From Alkalimarinus alittae (GTDB taxonomy: Bacteria; Pseudomonadota; Gammaproteobacteria; Pseudomonadales; Oleiphilaceae), in contig NZ_CP100390.1 in assembly GCF_026016465.1 (NCBI RefSeq), positions 62,001 to 126,000 on the forward strand: 64,000 nucleotides of DNA, in the 5' to 3' direction. Positions 1-7,890 of the stretch are shown here, one piece after another (position 1 is the first letter of the stretch; each line of letters begins with the position of its first letter). Under the pieces are notes generated by a model. It searched no databases, was not told the DNA's origin, and saw only the letters and a program-made list of their open reading frames with translations. The translations under genes were made by a program, and so were the position numbers.

Positions 1-1
1 T

Positions 2-658
2 GGCGATATTATGGCGACCAACCCTCAGTGGCGTAAAACCTTCACCGAGTGGCAGGAATGCTTTGCAGGTTGGATAGATAACCCTGATCCTCAGGCCTTG
101 CTTAATTGCAGCATCTTCTTTGATTTGGATGGCGTGTATGGAGAAATAAAACTAGCAGACACCTTAAAGGCATTTGTGGCGCAACACGCAAAAAGTAACC
201 CCCGTTTTTTAGCCAGTCTTGCACGAACAGCACTTAACAGAACCCCCCCGCTTGGTTTTTTTAAGAATTTTGTAATGGAACCTGATGGACGGCATGGCCA
301 GTCTATTAATCTTAAACGTCGGGGGACTGCGCCCTTGAGCGACGTAATACGTGTGCATGCTTTGGCAGTAGGATCCAGCTCACAAAACTCCTTTGATCGG
401 TTGGACGACGTTATAGAAGCAGGGATACTGCCCGACGGGAAAGGGCGAGAGCTGAGTGATGCCCTAGAGTATATTTCTATGGTGCGTATTCGACATCAGG
501 CACAAGACGTAGAGCAGGGTGAACCCCCCGATAACACCATCAACCCAAAGTATTTATCGACCTTTGAGAAACGAAACCTACGAGAGGCTTTCCAGATTTT
601 AGACAAGGCCCAGCAGTTTCTAAAATATAGATACACTGCTCAGACCTCTTTAAAGTAA
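2..658 (+). CDS. DUF294-type putative nucleotidyltransferase, C-terminal part (gene enters from the left)
   Basis: The reading frame is open from base 2, so the ATG at 11 is probably internal and the gene starts outside the window. The 218 visible residues match the substrate-binding C-terminal domain (DUF294_C) of CBS/cyclic-nucleotide-regulated nucleotidyltransferases, proteins thought to transfer nucleotides onto an unknown partner in the cytoplasm. The helical segment around MATNPQWRKTFTEW and the later VIRVHALAVG stretch are characteristic. The catalytic nucleotidyltransferase, CBS and cNMP-binding domains would lie upstream and cannot be checked. An exonuclease gene follows after 11 bases, so the two are probably co-transcribed, an arrangement seen often in gammaproteobacteria. 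The family call is good; the substrate is unknown. Confidence 0.75.
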   Translation, partial: GDIMATNPQWRKTFTEWQECFAGWIDNPDPQALLNCSIFFDLDGVYGEIKLADTLKAFVAQHAKSNPRFLASLARTALNRTPPLGFFKNFVMEPDGRHGQSINLKRRGTAPLSDVIRVHALAVGSSSQNSFDRLDDVIEAGILPDGKGRELSDALEYISMVRIRHQAQDVEQGEPPDNTINPKYLSTFEKRNLREAFQILDKAQQFLKYRYTAQTSLK

Positions 659-669
659 GGCGATATTGA

Positions 670-1392
670 ATGAGTGATTATGAATCCAACGTTCCGTCGC
701 CATTAGCCTGGCCAAACTATTACGCCGCGCAGTCTAAACGTTGTAAAGATGCACGCCTAAAAGCGTTTTTTGATGCGGGTGTGGTAGACCCCCAAACCCC
801 GTTGAATGAAGTGCCTTTTTTGGCGATGGACTTCGAAACCACCGGTTTGGACCCCCGTGAGCATGGCATCGTAAGTGTGGGAATGGTGCCGTTCACGTTG
901 TCACGTATTCGCTGTCGCAACGCTAGCCACTTTATCGTAAAGCCTCGGCAAACACTTTTGCCCAAGTCAGTCACCATTCACGGTATTACCCATTCTGATG
1001 TGAAATCAGCGCCAGACCTTGATGAGGTGCTGCATGACGTTCTGCCGATGTTAGCAAAGCAGGTTGTGGTGGTGCATTACCGGCATATTGAGCGAGATTT
1101 CTTAAACTTAGCCCTGTTGACGCGGATTCAAGAAGAGATGTTCTTCCCTGTGATTGATACCATGCTACTAGAAGAGCAGATACTGCAAAAGCAGCGAAGT
1201 GTTGTTGCCAGTTTACTAGGGCAGCGCTCGACGTTGTCGCTACGCTTACCGGATATACGTGAGCGTTATGGTTTACCCCGTTATAACTTACACCACGCGT
1301 TGACCGACGCTTTAGCAACAGCGGAGCTTCTGCAAGCGCAAATTGCACATCACTTTGATGATAAGACGCCTATATCGCAGCTTTGGTGTTAG
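670..1392 (+). CDS. DnaQ-like 3'-5' exonuclease (DEDDh family)
   Basis: This 240-aa protein carries the exonuclease motif I FETTGLD with metal ligands D54 and E56, and the C-terminal HHALTDALATAE motif of DEDDh nucleases (around residues 208-219), which supplies the catalytic His and the last Asp. It resembles the epsilon subunit of DNA polymerase III and RNase T relatives, but at 240 aa with an N-terminal extension of about 45 residues it is more likely the stand-alone exonuclease commonly found beside DUF294 proteins than replicative DnaQ. The ATG follows a TAAGG Shine-Dalgarno at the end of the upstream gene. Substrate (DNA, RNA or a nucleotide) is not predictable. Confidence 0.85.
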   Translation: MSDYESNVPSPLAWPNYYAAQSKRCKDARLKAFFDAGVVDPQTPLNEVPFLAMDFETTGLDPREHGIVSVGMVPFTLSRIRCRNASHFIVKPRQTLLPKSVTIHGITHSDVKSAPDLDEVLHDVLPMLAKQVVVVHYRHIERDFLNLALLTRIQEEMFFPVIDTMLLEEQILQKQRSVVASLLGQRSTLSLRLPDIRERYGLPRYNLHHALTDALATAELLQAQIAHHFDDKTPISQLWC

Positions 1393-1413
1393 TTTCAGGT
1401 TTATTCAGGCAAT

Positions 1414-1449
1414 AAAAAAGCCCATACGCCGACACGTATGGGCTTTTTT
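1414..1449. terminator. Bidirectional intrinsic terminator
   Basis: A perfect 15-bp stem (1414-1428 with 1435-1449) encloses a 6-base loop. One arm starts with six A and the other ends with six T, so the hairpin works on both strands. It lies between the convergent exonuclease and BCCT genes and should end both transcripts. Confidence 0.9.
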
Positions 1450-1461
1450 AGGTTCAATGAT

Positions 1462-3039
1462 CTAGCTAGCACGAGGCTCAGTTCTAAGCCCCATCATTAA
1501 GCTAACACACATTAATAACAATACCAGCGTGAAGGGCAGCCCCGTTGAAATAGCGCCTGCTTGTAACGCTTGAATCGCTTCTGTTCCGCCTATCCACAAT
1601 AATGCAGCGGCAATTACACCTTCAATGATCGCCCAAAAAACTCGCTGTGGAACGGGCGCATCAATTTTTCCGCCTGCAGTAATGCTGTCTATTACCAGTG
1701 AGCCAGAATCGGATGACGTGATGAAAAACACCAATACTAATACAATGGCTACCATCGATAGAATGGAGCCGAAAGGTAATTCATCAAACATTTGAAACAT
1801 CGCTAACGGTACTTTGGTTAAGCCTTCTGTACCGAGTGCACCCACACCCTGAATCACCTGATCAATGGCTAAGCCACCATACACAGACATCCAAATAATC
1901 GTTACAGTCGTAGGGATTAACAGCACGGCAATGATAAATTCACGGATGGTGCGGCCTTTAGAGACTCTTGCGATAAACATACCTACGAATGGGGACCATG
2001 AAATCCACCATGCCCAATAGAATACCGTCCAACCCTGAAACCATGCTTCGTCATCACGACCATGAGGGTTACTCAAAGGAATGATGTTCTCGACATAAGC
2101 CATGAGAGTGGTAGGAATCGTGCCTAACGCAACAGCAAAGCCAACCAACGTAACAAATGCTAATAGTGCCATCGCGATTATCATATTGATATTACTGAGT
2201 AACTTAACGCCGCCTTCTAGTCCACGCATAACAGAATAGGTCGCTAATAAGGTAACACCAATAATGACGCCTATTTGTAGTCCGACACCACTTTCAAAGC
2301 CAAAGATATGATTAATACCCGCAGCGGCTTGTTGAGCGCCTAACCCTAGAGAAGTGGCTAAGCCGAACAGTGTGGCGAGTACCGCAAGAATGTCTATAAT
2401 ATGACCAGCCCAGCCCCATGTGCGATCACCTAAAATAGGATAAAAAGCTGAGCGAATAGATAAAGGAAGCCCTTTATTGTAGGTGAAAAAAGCCAGCGAT
2501 AAGGCCACTACCGCATAGATCGCCCAAGGGTGAAGCCCCCAGTGATACATCGTAGCACCTAGTGCAAGGCGAGCGGCTTCGGGTGTATTGGCTTCAACCC
2601 CCAGCGGTGTTTCGTACCAGCCGGTGAAGTAAGCAACGGGCTCAGCAACCCCCCAAAACATTAGGCCTATTCCCATGCCCGCAGCAAACAGCATCGCAAG
2701 CCAAGATATTCTTGAATGTTCTGGCTTAGCCTCATCACCGCCGAGGCGAATTTTACCGTAAGGGGATACGATAAGGGCAAGACAAAATAGCACGAAGAGG
2801 TTGGCAGACCACATAAAGAACGCATCAAAGCTGCCAATAATGTCCCACTTTATACCGTCTAATGTGGCTTTAGCTGTTGCTGGATCTACAGCTAAAACGG
2901 CGATGATAAAGATGAGAATAAGGCCGGCACTGGTGCCGAATACAGGGTTGTGGATATCAAACCCCCAACGCTGAATGTTGTTTTGACCGACGGTATAGTC
3001 GGTACTGTGAATACTGTATTTATCTTTCGGATTTGGCAT
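1462..3039 (-). CDS. BCCT-family betaine/choline/carnitine transporter
   Basis: This 525-aa inner-membrane protein has about twelve hydrophobic segments and the signature of the betaine/choline/carnitine transporter family: the Trp-rich FYWAWWISWSPFVGMF stretch followed by IARVSKGRTIREF. The family imports quaternary ammonium osmolytes or dimethylsulfoniopropionate with Na+ or H+. No long regulatory C-terminal tail is present (the protein ends soon after the last membrane helix), so it resembles the shorter glycine-betaine-type carriers rather than tailed BetT. The ATG is followed by a hydrophilic lead of about 30 residues. It is monocistronic, converging on the exonuclease gene. The exact substrate is not determined. 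Confidence 0.9.
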   Translation of the reverse strand: MPNPKDKYSIHSTDYTVGQNNIQRWGFDIHNPVFGTSAGLILIFIIAVLAVDPATAKATLDGIKWDIIGSFDAFFMWSANLFVLFCLALIVSPYGKIRLGGDEAKPEHSRISWLAMLFAAGMGIGLMFWGVAEPVAYFTGWYETPLGVEANTPEAARLALGATMYHWGLHPWAIYAVVALSLAFFTYNKGLPLSIRSAFYPILGDRTWGWAGHIIDILAVLATLFGLATSLGLGAQQAAAGINHIFGFESGVGLQIGVIIGVTLLATYSVMRGLEGGVKLLSNINMIIAMALLAFVTLVGFAVALGTIPTTLMAYVENIIPLSNPHGRDDEAWFQGWTVFYWAWWISWSPFVGMFIARVSKGRTIREFIIAVLLIPTTVTIIWMSVYGGLAIDQVIQGVGALGTEGLTKVPLAMFQMFDELPFGSILSMVAIVLVLVFFITSSDSGSLVIDSITAGGKIDAPVPQRVFWAIIEGVIAAALLWIGGTEAIQALQAGAISTGLPFTLVLLLMCVSLMMGLRTEPRAS

Positions 3040-3147
3040 ATGATCCTCTATTAATTGGTAGGTCTATATAAAATAGGGGGTTATACGCAAAGCTGCAAGT
3101 TAAGGGTGAGCTAACGTGCAGCTGAGGAGGGAAAAGTTTTCAGCAAA

Positions 3148-3753
3148 CTAGGCGAAAGCAAGAGCTTCAATAGACTGTTTAGCAGAGACTATGGCCGCGT
3201 CTCTCACCTCATCTCCCATATTAAGTCCTTCGGCATATATGGTCTCGACATTGGTTAACCCTAAAAATGCTAAAAATATTTTCACAAAGGGCATTTGTGT
3301 ATCGCTTGGTTGGTCTTTATGGATGCCTCCGCGGGTAGTAACCAAATATACTTTTTTGTCGGTGAGTAGCCCTTCAGGCCCTGAAGTGGTGTATTTAAAG
3401 GTGGTACCCGCTCTGGCGACGTGATCGAACCACGCTTTTAACATCGAAGGAATACTGAAGTTGTACATAGGTAGGCCGATGATAATGGTATCTGCCGACC
3501 GCAACTCTTCGATCAACTGGTCAGAAAATTCAACTTTTTGTTGCTGCTCGACACTACGTTTTTCGTCTGGTGTCATCAACGCTTGTAGCCAGTCGCCATC
3601 TAAATGAGGGATAGGCTGCTGAGCAAAATTACGGTGGATAATGGTCAGTTCTGAGTTGTTCTTCTTAATCTGGTTAAGCAGGTCATCAGAAAGTTGGGTT
3701 GAAACACCTTGTCCAGAAAAAAGGCTAGTGTCGAGTCTTAGTAGTGTGTTCAT
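3148..3753 (-). CDS. azoR: FMN-dependent NADH-azoreductase / quinone reductase
   Basis: A 201-aa flavodoxin-fold protein that aligns over its length with AzoR (formerly AcpD). Visible marks are the N-terminal LLRLDTSLF strand-loop that binds FMN phosphate, the PMYNFSIPSMLKAWFDHV segment of the flavin site, and the later TTRGG turn. The enzyme acts in the cytoplasm as a dimer, reducing quinones and azo compounds with NADH; the physiological role is usually protection from thiol-reactive quinones. No adjacent LysR regulator, often found with azoR, is present. About 480 bases separate it from the divergent retron reverse transcriptase gene. Confidence 0.9.
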   Translation of the reverse strand: MNTLLRLDTSLFSGQGVSTQLSDDLLNQIKKNNSELTIIHRNFAQQPIPHLDGDWLQALMTPDEKRSVEQQQKVEFSDQLIEELRSADTIIIGLPMYNFSIPSMLKAWFDHVARAGTTFKYTTSGPEGLLTDKKVYLVTTRGGIHKDQPSDTQMPFVKIFLAFLGLTNVETIYAEGLNMGDEVRDAAIVSAKQSIEALAFA

Positions 3754-4024
3754 GAGTGAGGCTCCCTTCAGTGTTCTATCAGTGTTAATGTTCGGCTCGG
3801 CGTGTTTCTTTGCAAAGAATAATATAAGAATACATAAGTAAATTTGATTAATGTATTGAATAATAGCTAATTACCATCTAATAATTGGATTTTTTTAGGG
3901 CTGTAGGCTTTTTCGGCTCCACTCTAAGACAGGATATATGGAAGCACTATCTTTCTTCTCACCCGCAGCTTTACCTTTCATCGCGGGGGGGAGCCTATAT
4001 GACACCGATAGTCTTCCTCATAGG
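3754..4024. other. Intergenic stretch between azoR and the retron
   Basis: I see no credible gene here. The azoR promoter must lie in the AT-rich part near 3780-3850, but I cannot assign boxes with confidence. A GC-rich segment near 3900-4000 (including a run of G around 3985) has no recognised element. It is a plausible left boundary for the accessory patch. Confidence 0.4.
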
Positions 4025-4052
4025 TTGACAGAACCTCCAGATATCCTTTAAC
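4025..4052 (+). promoter_or_regulatory. Predicted sigma-70 promoter of the retron
   Basis: A perfect TTGACA (4025-4030) is followed, after 16 bases, by TTTAAC (4047-4052), a 4/6 match to the -10 box. The expected start near 4059-4061 coincides with the first base of the left inverted repeat (a1) of the retron RNA. That agreement between two independent signals supports both. Confidence 0.65.
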
Positions 4053-4060
4053 GTGGTTTT

Positions 4061-4206
4061 ACCAACACCTCAAGCGGGTCATGAATTGCCATGACCATTT
4101 CGGGGTAACCCCGAAGTATTTTGTAACGTGCTTTTATCAAGGCATGTACGACGCGCACTTGCAGTGCGAATAGTACATACAGCTTCAGCCAGGTTGGGGT
4201 GTTGGT
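4061..4206 (+). ncRNA. Retron msr-msd non-coding RNA
   Basis: A 13-nt repeat at 4061-4073 (a1) is complementary to 4194-4206 (a2), with one G-U pair, and closes a 146-nt transcript just upstream of the reverse transcriptase. Right after a1 is AGC; G4074 sits where retrons have the branching guanosine. Inside are an msr-like pair of hairpins: 4077-4083 with 4090-4096 (7 bp, loop AATTGC) and 4099-4105 with 4109-4115 (7 bp, 3-base loop). Then comes a long msd-like hairpin: 4144-4149 with 4173-4178, an internal loop, and 4154-4159 with 4163-4168. The order a1, G, msr stem-loops, msd hairpin, a2, RT is the canonical retron layout. The msd would be short, roughly 60-75 nt. Structure was read by eye, not folded computationally. 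Confidence 0.8.
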
Positions 4207-4233
4207 TTCTTTAAAGACAAGGAGTGTGTCTAC

Positions 4234-5556
4234 GTGAGTTATCGACGATGGGTGGCCCAATGCCTTGCTGGCGCATTTAAAGCGGGTGACTTAACGGATG
4301 CGCAACTCAACAGCCGAGGGGCTAAGACGCTGGGTGAAAGCCCGCAATGGTTAGCTGTTCTGGCCAAAGATACGGTAAAGCAGTTCAAACATGCTTGGCA
4401 ATCCAGCCACCTCGCTCAAGTCACACTCTTTATTTTACAGCATAGCGAATTCAAGTTAGCTAGTTGTTTCCCTCAATCAAAATTGATTATTCGTTATGTT
4501 TATCTGTGGCCTGCTAATATACCGCCTAGCGATTCAACGATCATGCAACTGGGGCTTCCCATTATTCCTACAGAAGGGGAACTGATTAGGTGGCTTAATT
4601 TAAGTTCGAATGATTTTCTTTGGCTTCAAAATGTGTTTCGAACACGCCCTCAGTCGCAAACAAAAATGAACCATTATTGCTATACATGGATTTCGAAAAA
4701 ACAGGGCCAATATCGGTTAATAGAAGCGCCAAAAGAATGTTTAAAACGTGTTCAGAAACGCATTTATCAGGAGATACTGAAACCTTTGCCGCAGTCAGGT
4801 TATGTGCATGGTTTTGTCCCCGGTCGATCCATTGTCAGTCATGCTCAATTACATGTCGGGCAAGCATTAATACTTAAATTTGACCTTCAGGACTTTTTTC
4901 CCTCCATTCACTATCGAAAGGTTTATGCGCAGTTTTCTGGCTTGGGTTATTCTCATGAGGTCGCTCGTTCACTGGCCGCACTTTGCACTCACCAAACACC
5001 TCGCGACATAGTGAAACAGCCTTCACCTAAGTGTGTGGATGCCGATTTGAACTTATACAACCAACGCCATTTGCCGCAAGGCGCCCCAACGTCACCCATG
5101 CTAGCCAATCTGGCCGCTAGGCATCTTGATAAACGATTAGGCTCTTTAGCGCATAAATTGGGTTACCGATATAGTCGGTATGCTGATGACATGGTTATTT
5201 CAGGCCCTCGACTGTCGGCGAATGCTATAGGCCGTTTTCAAGATAAAGTAGGTGCCATCGTGCTGGAAGAAGGCTTTGCGCTTAATACACGCAAAAACCG
5301 AGCAATTAAACACTCCCAGCGGCAACAGGTCACTCATATTGTTGTAAATAAAAAAACCAATATAAAAAGAGAAGAATTTGATGCATTCAAAGCACTACTA
5401 TTTAATTGCGCTCGATTCGGCCCTGCATCACAAAACAAGGACGGTATTACACATTTCAAAGCGCATATTAAAGGAAAAATAGCGCATTACCACGGGATAA
5501 ATCCCCAAAAAACGCTCAAGTTAAAAAGGCTGTTTAGTCTTATAGAGTGGCCTTAG
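4234..5556 (+). CDS. Retron-like reverse transcriptase, long form (440 aa)
   Basis: This is an RNA-directed DNA polymerase with GTG start and an AAGGAG ribosome site at 4219-4224. Reverse transcriptase motifs run in order: RT1/2 (YRLIEAPK at 160-167, HGFVPGRS at 192-199), RT3 with catalytic D217 (KFDLQDFFPSI), RT4 LPQGAPTSP (280-288), RT5 YSRYADDMVIS with the catalytic YADD at 316-319, RT6 EEGFALN, and RT7 around VTHIVVN at 366-372. Retron enzymes usually have VTG at this last place; here it is VTH. The core is preceded by about 130 residues without a recognisable domain, longer than in most retron enzymes (about 300-330 aa). No maturase, endonuclease or DGR template/variable repeat accompanies it. 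With the RNA at 4061-4206 it should make an RNA-linked single-stranded DNA (msDNA). The retron subtype is not assigned. Confidence 0.85.
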   Translation: MSYRRWVAQCLAGAFKAGDLTDAQLNSRGAKTLGESPQWLAVLAKDTVKQFKHAWQSSHLAQVTLFILQHSEFKLASCFPQSKLIIRYVYLWPANIPPSDSTIMQLGLPIIPTEGELIRWLNLSSNDFLWLQNVFRTRPQSQTKMNHYCYTWISKKQGQYRLIEAPKECLKRVQKRIYQEILKPLPQSGYVHGFVPGRSIVSHAQLHVGQALILKFDLQDFFPSIHYRKVYAQFSGLGYSHEVARSLAALCTHQTPRDIVKQPSPKCVDADLNLYNQRHLPQGAPTSPMLANLAARHLDKRLGSLAHKLGYRYSRYADDMVISGPRLSANAIGRFQDKVGAIVLEEGFALNTRKNRAIKHSQRQQVTHIVVNKKTNIKREEFDAFKALLFNCARFGPASQNKDGITHFKAHIKGKIAHYHGINPQKTLKLKRLFSLIEWP

Positions 5557-5609
5557 AACACTTTTGAACCGTATTATGTCTAATAGAATAATTAAGGAAT
5601 AAAAACTGG

Positions 5610-6317
5610 ATGGATATCAATCAAATTGTCAATGACGCAACTGAAGCAGAGGCCAAATCTGCACTTTCATACTTCTTGCAAAGTTACATGACGCCTGCGT
5701 TTGGAGCACTACCAAAAAATGAAGTAGAACTGATTGTGCTGAATGTGCTCGAAAAATTAAAAGCGATAGATGAAGAGCCTGAACTGTATGAGTTTGTCTC
5801 AAAGCTAAAGGTCACTCGCTCTAAAGCCAGAGGTTTAATTTATGACCGTGAACTTCGAAGATCGTCTGAAGAGGAACTCAACAATAAGGTTAAAAATCTA
5901 TTAAAGCGGCCATTAATTCAAAAGAATGGTGACTTATATGTGCTTGAGGTTGAAAACCCGTTGGTGTCTGATCATCTAAGATCAAAAGTACAAAAGCTGG
6001 GTTATGTCTCAGATGGGTCATTCTCACCAAACATTGTAAAGCTAGGTATTGACGCGATAACGGCTCTTATTGAGTCATACTTATCTAAACAGGAAAGAGA
6101 CGAGATTAAGTCTGCATTAGTGGCCGCAGGGGCACCGGATACCTCTTTTAAAGGCATTCTAAAGGCTACGTTAAAGAAGATGGCCAGTAAATTAGCCTCG
6201 GACACTGGTGAAGCGTTAATGGACAAAGCCTCGGGTTTTATATCACCCATTATCGATGCCGGTGTAGAGGTTATTGCAGAAAGAGCAGGGGAGCTATTTG
6301 GGAGTGACTCGAAGTAA
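5610..6317 (+). CDS. Uncharacterised protein, candidate retron effector
   Basis: I do not recognise this 235-aa protein. It starts 53 bases after the reverse transcriptase, in the same direction, with a good AAGGA site at 5593-5597, so it is probably co-transcribed. Residues 1-50 are helical; residues 50-150 look like a winged-helix-type region (helices around ELYEFVSKLKVTRSKARGLI, then a short strand pair KNGDLYVLEVENP). Residues 175-235 are a run of Ala/Gly-rich amphipathic helices ending in GELFGSDSK, with one mildly hydrophobic stretch (SGFISPIIDAGVEVIAE) that might touch a membrane. No catalytic motif or signal peptide is visible. Retrons nearly always carry a toxic effector beside the enzyme, and by position this is that candidate; the function is inference. 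Confidence 0.6.
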   Translation: MDINQIVNDATEAEAKSALSYFLQSYMTPAFGALPKNEVELIVLNVLEKLKAIDEEPELYEFVSKLKVTRSKARGLIYDRELRRSSEEELNNKVKNLLKRPLIQKNGDLYVLEVENPLVSDHLRSKVQKLGYVSDGSFSPNIVKLGIDAITALIESYLSKQERDEIKSALVAAGAPDTSFKGILKATLKKMASKLASDTGEALMDKASGFISPIIDAGVEVIAERAGELFGSDSK

Positions 6318-6467
6318 AAAGATGAGCAACAAGGGCTGTCGTTAAGGGTACTGCCCTTGAGTGACGGATTAAAGAACAAGCGCGGGTCAGGCCTTGCATT
6401 TTGCAATTACCCTGCTCACTGTTGAATAAGTAGATCGACATAAAAATGCGAAGGAAGCACTGAATGT

Positions 6468-7628
6468 TTATGTTTCAAACCATTCAGGGTTTAATTGATA
6501 CCCTGCATTGCGACCAACCGTTTGAATACTGATAATAACGTCTTTTTTTAGTAAGTCTTGTAAGTCTCTTTTGATTGTTTCTTCAGATACGTGTTTATTT
6601 ATTTTGTGATATCGTTTGCGTTGAATATTCCCTACAAATGAGCTTCCTTGATCTAGTACGACATTAAGGAACTTAATCTGGCGTTCATTGAGTACGGTTT
6701 CTCTTATTCTGCATTTATCCCAGAATGCGGTCTTTTTATTGATGTCGAAAAGTAGGACAGACGCATCATGGGCGGCTTGTTCGACCACTTCCAGAAAAAA
6801 AATAACCCAATCATTCAGCGTCTTCTCACCACGTTGGCAGGCCTCAAGTAAGTTATAATATTCCTTCATTAAGGGTGCGCTTGCCCGTAAGGTGCTAGAA
6901 AAACTATATAGTCTTAACCCTGTATCTTCGGCTTGAGCAATGGCCATATCTGCTACTGCTCTACACAATCGACCATTTCCATCATCAAAAGGGTGGATAG
7001 ATACAAACCAGTAGGTAGCAATGGCAGCTCGGATATAACTTGGTTTTTTAGCGGTGTGATTAAACCAACTAATAAATGTATCCATTTCTACGGGAACCGT
7101 ATCACTGGGTGGTGCGATATAGTGTGTAACTTCTCTGTTTCCAATAAGTGAAACTACTTTCATGTCTTCGTTGGATGTTCTGTAGCAACCTGTTTCTATT
7201 GGGTATCCGTATTCATCTCTACCTGTTGGAAACAGGCTGGATTGCCATCTGCATAAACGATTATAAGTTAAAGGTGACTCATAGCCTTCTGTTGCATCGA
7301 GTAGTGTTTCTATTATTCCATCAATACTTCTATTTTTAGCTTGTTTAATGTGATCGGAAGCAATACCTAAGCGTCGGGAAATTGATGACCTTACAGAGTC
7401 CCTATCGAGTATTTTTCCTTCAATGGCAGATGTATGAATGGTTTCTTCTTCAAGCAACTTTGCTTTTATATTATTTTTGTCTTTAGTTGAAAGCTGTGAA
7501 GATAATGTCTGTATTTTTGATACCGTGCGTACAGATTTTTCAAGCTGATCAGAAGCATGGATATTTGAAAGGTTCCAGTTCCCCCAATCTTTTCGTTGCC
7601 ATGCCCAATAGTGTTTCGCTGTAGCCAT
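6468..7628 (-). CDS. Fic-family protein (DUF4172 + Fic, class II, winged-helix C-terminus)
   Basis: The 386-aa protein begins with a DUF4172-like region (WAWQRKDWGNWNL, residues 8-20) typical of one Fic subgroup. An inhibitory helix motif TSAIEG at 66-71 fits the (S/T)xxxE(G/N) rule, and because it precedes the catalytic domain this is a class II Fic. The active site HPFDDGNGRLCR (catalytic H212) is intact, so AMP transfer (or another nucleotide transfer) from ATP to a protein hydroxyl is expected, with the Glu of the inhibitory helix blocking ATP. The last 80 residues look like a winged helix. It stands alone, opposite in direction to the retron; such genes are frequent in accessory and defence regions, but a role in immunity is only suggested by the neighbourhood. 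Confidence 0.85.
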   Translation of the reverse strand: MATAKHYWAWQRKDWGNWNLSNIHASDQLEKSVRTVSKIQTLSSQLSTKDKNNIKAKLLEEETIHTSAIEGKILDRDSVRSSISRRLGIASDHIKQAKNRSIDGIIETLLDATEGYESPLTYNRLCRWQSSLFPTGRDEYGYPIETGCYRTSNEDMKVVSLIGNREVTHYIAPPSDTVPVEMDTFISWFNHTAKKPSYIRAAIATYWFVSIHPFDDGNGRLCRAVADMAIAQAEDTGLRLYSFSSTLRASAPLMKEYYNLLEACQRGEKTLNDWVIFFLEVVEQAAHDASVLLFDINKKTAFWDKCRIRETVLNERQIKFLNVVLDQGSSFVGNIQRKRYHKINKHVSEETIKRDLQDLLKKDVIISIQTVGRNAGYQLNPEWFET

Positions 7629-7835
7629 AATGCAGTGTCGTTGCTATTCTGTTGATTAGAAATAGAATAGCAAGCATGCCCCGTTTAGTCTAATTAAACG
7701 GGTCTTTTATTGACCCATTTAAAGTCATTTTGATGAAAGAATGGCTCATTATCATTCGGTTAACCCGCGAAAGGCGTTTAAGCTGAACGCGTTATTTAAT
7801 CGCATTGAGTGGTCTGAGGAAGGAGGGTAAACCCC

Positions 7836-7866
7836 GCCCCGAAGGGGCAGACCTATGTGTCTGCCC
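7836..7866. other. Two overlapping, mutually exclusive hairpins
   Basis: Positions 7836-7840 pair with 7844-7848 (GCCCC/GGGGC, 3-base loop). Positions 7845-7852 pair with 7859-7866 (GGGCAGAC/GTCTGCCC, 6-base loop). The arms overlap, so only one can form. The element lies 24 bases past the end of the DUF2750 gene and could end its transcript, though no T-tract follows. The rest of 7629-7890 shows no gene. Confidence 0.35.
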
Positions 7867-7890
7867 TTGACTTGGGTTTAGAGGCGTTGA

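Noticed and set aside
4048-4260. A 70-aa reading frame on the minus strand across the retron RNA
   Set aside because: It overlaps the promoter and both inverted repeats, has no family pattern, and is explained by the structured RNA on the other strand.
4234-5556. Reverse transcriptase as a group II intron or diversity-generating retroelement
   Set aside because: No intron domain V/VI, maturase or endonuclease follows, and no template/variable repeat pair or accessory variability gene is visible.
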